In this document: positions 14,367 through 15,710 of the stretch, in pieces
How the letters are laid out: each line of letters opens with the position of its first letter
How positions within the stretch are numbered: position 1 is the first letter of the stretch
NCBI GenBank assembly: GCA_037134755.1
Contig: JBAXLO010000101.1
Coordinates: forward strand, 1 to 15,710
Length of the DNA: 15,710 nt
DNA from: JBAXLO01 sp037134755
GTDB lineage: Bacteria > Bacteroidota > Bacteroidia > Bacteroidales > JACABE01
Direction: 5' to 3'
Position numbers and translations under genes: made by a program
Notes under the pieces: generated by a model
Database searches by the model: none
Told to the model about the DNA's origin: nothing
Seen by the model: the letters and a program-made list of their open reading frames with translations, nothing else

Positions 14367-14406
14367 AAAAATTGTTTTTATTTCTTTTGGAATAAAAACA
14401 ATTTTT
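14367..14406. terminator. 16-bp perfect AT-rich hairpin
   Basis: AAAAATTGTTTTTATT (14367-14382), loop TCTTTTGG, AATAAAAACAATTTTT (14391-14406). It ends in T residues on both strands. It lies 270 bp after the M1 stop and 94 bp before the Dabb start, so it is either the terminator of the M1 transcript or a leader structure of the Dabb gene. Confidence 0.65.
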
Positions 14407-14499
14407 TATAAAAATGGATAAAATTTTAATTTTTTATTTCTTTAAGCAAATTATGATGTCAAAATAATTAAACTAACAAATTAGAAAAAAAACAAACAA

Positions 14500-14799
14500 A
14501 TGGTAAAGCATATTGTCATGTGGAAGCTCAAAAATGAGTTCGAAGGCAAATCGAAGGCTTCAGTAACGTTAAGCCTCATTATGGAACTAGAACACCTAAA
14601 AGAAAAGATCGTTCAAATAAAAGCTTTAAAAACGGCCCTTAATAATAACCCTGATAACGAGTATGATGTGCTGCTTGAAATAGAGTTTGAAACTATGGAA
14701 GATCTTCATATATATCAGAAACATCCAGAGCATCTGAAAGTTGTGGAATATTTGAAAATAATCAGAGAATCGAAGGCTTCAATCGACTATGTGATGTAA
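14500..14799 (+). CDS. Dabb family protein (stress-responsive A/B barrel), copy 1
   Basis: 99 residues, the normal length of a single Dabb domain. The family marks are present: an N-terminal strand VKHIVMWKLK with H4, a helix (SLIMELEHLKEKI), the strand YDVLLEIEFETMEDLHIY, the YQKHPEH segment near the C-terminus, and a last strand with IDYVM. The domain is a ferredoxin-like alpha/beta fold that dimerises into a barrel. In bacteria its substrates and role are mostly unknown; plant members are induced by salt stress. It is cytosolic, without a signal peptide. A second paralogue follows 118 bp later, so the pair came from a tandem duplication. Confidence 0.9.
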   Translation: MVKHIVMWKLKNEFEGKSKASVTLSLIMELEHLKEKIVQIKALKTALNNNPDNEYDVLLEIEFETMEDLHIYQKHPEHLKVVEYLKIIRESKASIDYVM

Positions 14800-14807
14800 A
14801 TTGAAAT

Positions 14808-14836
14808 TAACAATTAATAATTAAAAATTAAGAATT
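14808..14836. repeat. AT-rich dispersed block related to the 189-bp array spacer
   Basis: Alternating TTAACAATTAA / AATTAAAAATTAAGAATT, the reverse complement of the AT-rich block that ends each unit of the 5841-6768 array. It lies between the two Dabb genes. Confidence 0.55.
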
Positions 14837-14917
14837 GAATTTTATTAAATTTTAAATGCTTTAAATATTTTAGATATTTTAAGTACTTAAATTTTTACTA
14901 TAATTAAAATATAGTTT

Positions 14918-15226
14918 ATGATAAAACATGTAGTGATTTTTAAAATGAAGAGCAACCTGCCGGAGGAAACAAAAAGGTTAAATGCTATGCAACTTATTTC
15001 GGAGTTGAAGAATCTTAAAAAAAAGATTATCCAAATTAAAACTTTACATACTGGTATAAATTGTAATCCTGAAAATGATCATGACATAATTTTTGATATG
15101 GGATTTGAATCGATGGATGACCTTAAGATTTATTTGAACCATCCTTTGCGACTAAATGCTATTAATTTTTTTGCAACGGTTAAAGAATCCAAAGTTTGTA
15201 TAGATTACGAGATGGAAAAATATTAA
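14918..15226 (+). CDS. Dabb family protein, copy 2
   Basis: 102 residues, aligning along its full length with the upstream copy: IKHVVIFKMK versus VKHIVMWKLK, LKKKIIQIKTL versus LKEKIVQIKAL, FESMDDLKIY versus FETMEDLHIY, and IDYEM versus IDYVM. H4 is kept, but the C-terminal HPEH of copy 1 is HPLR here, losing the second histidine, so the ligand site may differ. Copies diverged well beyond recent duplication, implying that both have been kept by selection; the two products could form a heterodimer. The 118-bp gap contains AT-rich repeats but no obvious terminator, so co-transcription is possible. Confidence 0.9.
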   Translation: MIKHVVIFKMKSNLPEETKRLNAMQLISELKNLKKKIIQIKTLHTGINCNPENDHDIIFDMGFESMDDLKIYLNHPLRLNAINFFATVKESKVCIDYEMEKY

Positions 15227-15255
15227 ATTTCTAAATAATTTTATTATTTAGAAAA

Positions 15256-15283
15256 AATTACGAATTACGAATTACGAATTACG
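15256..15283. repeat. (AATTACG)4 heptamer repeat, left arm of a perfect inverted pair
   Basis: Four perfect AATTACG units, the exact reverse complement of the (CGTAATT)4 at 15399-15426, with 115 bp between. A decayed extra unit is at about 15299-15306. Confidence 0.9.
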
Positions 15284-15398
15284 GTTTTAAATGAGAAAAT
15301 TACGAATCACAAATTTTGAATGATTAATTACAAATTATAATTATGAAAAAAAACAGTATTAATTAAGAAATAAATCAACTATATATAGTACAAATTTT

Positions 15399-15426
15399 CG
15401 TAATTCGTAATTCGTAATTCGTAATT
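15399..15426. repeat. (CGTAATT)4 heptamer repeat, right arm of the inverted pair
   Basis: Four perfect CGTAATT units in the opposite orientation to 15256-15283. Together the arms could fold into a 28-bp stem with a 115-base loop downstream of the second Dabb gene. Confidence 0.9.
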
Positions 15427-15473
15427 AATTGTATTTTTCTTTTATCATAAAAAAACAATTCTCATCTTAAAAA

Positions 15474-15516
15474 TAAAAACGACCTATATCCGAAAAAGGG
15501 GATAGGTCGTTTTTTT
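15474..15516. terminator. Strong bidirectional terminator
   Basis: AAAAACGACCTAT paired with ATAGGTCGTTTTT around a CCGAAAAAGGGG-containing loop, with T runs on both strands. It can serve the plus-strand Dabb unit (ending at 15226) and the minus-strand gene ending at 15601. Confidence 0.88.
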
Positions 15517-15600
15517 GTTTTATACTTATCCGATTAGTTTCAATTTTTAGATTTAAATATAAAGTGTGAGTTTTATTATTTTCATATTTATAACATATTC

Positions 15601-15710
15601 CTATCTTGCACGGTTGTCAACTGGCATATGGGTAATATATTCATATTTGATGCGATTGTCTTCTGACATATGGATAAAATATACATATCTGATGCGGTTG
15701 TCTTCTGACA
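15601..15710 (-). CDS. 3' end of a gene encoding 14-residue repeats (partial, continues beyond the window)
   Basis: The minus-strand frame is open from the window edge to a TAG at 15601-15603. It encodes repeats of 14 residues: (M)SEDNRIRYVYFIH, MSEDNRIKYEYITH, then a final partial MPVDNRAR. The DNA repeat is 42 bp, an exact multiple of three, and conserved residues (M-x-x-D-N-R, Y-x-Y, H) look protein-like. The other minus frames either stop or have poor composition. A bidirectional terminator lies 85 bp downstream. One plus-strand frame is also open, so the strand call is not certain. No family is recognised, and the 5' part lies outside the window. Confidence 0.5.
   Translation of the reverse strand, partial: SEDNRIRYVYFIHMSEDNRIKYEYITHMPVDNRAR

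Larger units (their letters stand above)
14095..14499. other. Intergenic region between M1 peptidase and first Dabb gene
   Basis: 405 bp. It holds irregular copies of AGTACTTGAA (14099-14136), a four-unit (CGTAATT) repeat, a possible long-loop stem AAAGGGGAG (14237-14245) / CTCCTCTTT (14290-14298), and a strong AT hairpin (14367-14406). The leader of the Dabb gene must lie at the right end. No convincing promoter pair was found there. Confidence 0.6.

Noticed and set aside
15601..15710. 42-bp repeats as iterons or CRISPR repeats
   Set aside because: Direct contiguous repeats without spacers, period divisible by three, open reading frame to a clear stop; no replication gene nearby.

Overview
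The window looks like chromosomal DNA of a member of the Bacteroidota (Bacteroidetes). It is strongly AT-rich. It carries a SusC/CarboxypepD-type TonB-dependent receptor, secreted proteins with CarboxypepD_reg-like N-termini, a LytTR two-component pair, an M1 peptidase with a type IX secretion (T9SS) C-terminal sorting domain, and promoters of the Bacteroidetes form (TTG, about 19 bases, TAnnTTTG). Genus cannot be named from this sequence.

Left end (1-4424): the 3' end of a 5S rRNA and its terminator close an rRNA operon that lies mostly outside the window. Convergent to it, on the minus strand, is a unit transcribed in the order TonB-dependent receptor, LytS-like histidine kinase, LytTR response regulator.

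Middle (4425-8199): a lone plus-strand 124-residue protein of unknown function with its own terminator is followed by about 1.3 kb of non-coding repeat DNA. This holds (a) a MITE-like inverted-repeat element with nested hairpins (5506-5726) and (b) a tandem array with an exact 189-bp period (5841-6768). Every unit of the array carries, on the minus strand, a copy of the last 12 or so codons of the adjacent CarboxypepD_reg-like gene (6769-8070), plus a REP-like palindrome and an AT-rich spacer. This array is the most unusual structure in the window.

Minus-strand secreted-protein cluster (6769-11969): a C1 (bleomycin hydrolase-like) cysteine peptidase; a secreted endonuclease/exonuclease/phosphatase-fold protein with likely sugar-binding C-terminal domains; an orphan CarboxypepD_reg plus TonB-plug protein lacking a barrel; and the CarboxypepD_reg-like protein. 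The genes are separated by clear terminator-like hairpins, so they are probably several transcription units.

Right end (11970-15710): a divergent promoter region separates the C1 peptidase from the plus-strand T9SS-exported M1 aminopeptidase. Two tandem paralogous Dabb (stress-responsive A/B barrel) proteins follow. The flanking DNA contains dispersed (CGTAATT)n heptamer repeats, including a perfect 28-bp inverted pair, and a bidirectional terminator. The 3' end of a minus-strand gene with 42-bp (14-residue) repeats runs off the window. The overall theme is envelope and secreted peptide/polymer breakdown with receptor signalling. No defence system, CRISPR array, transposase or phage gene is visible.
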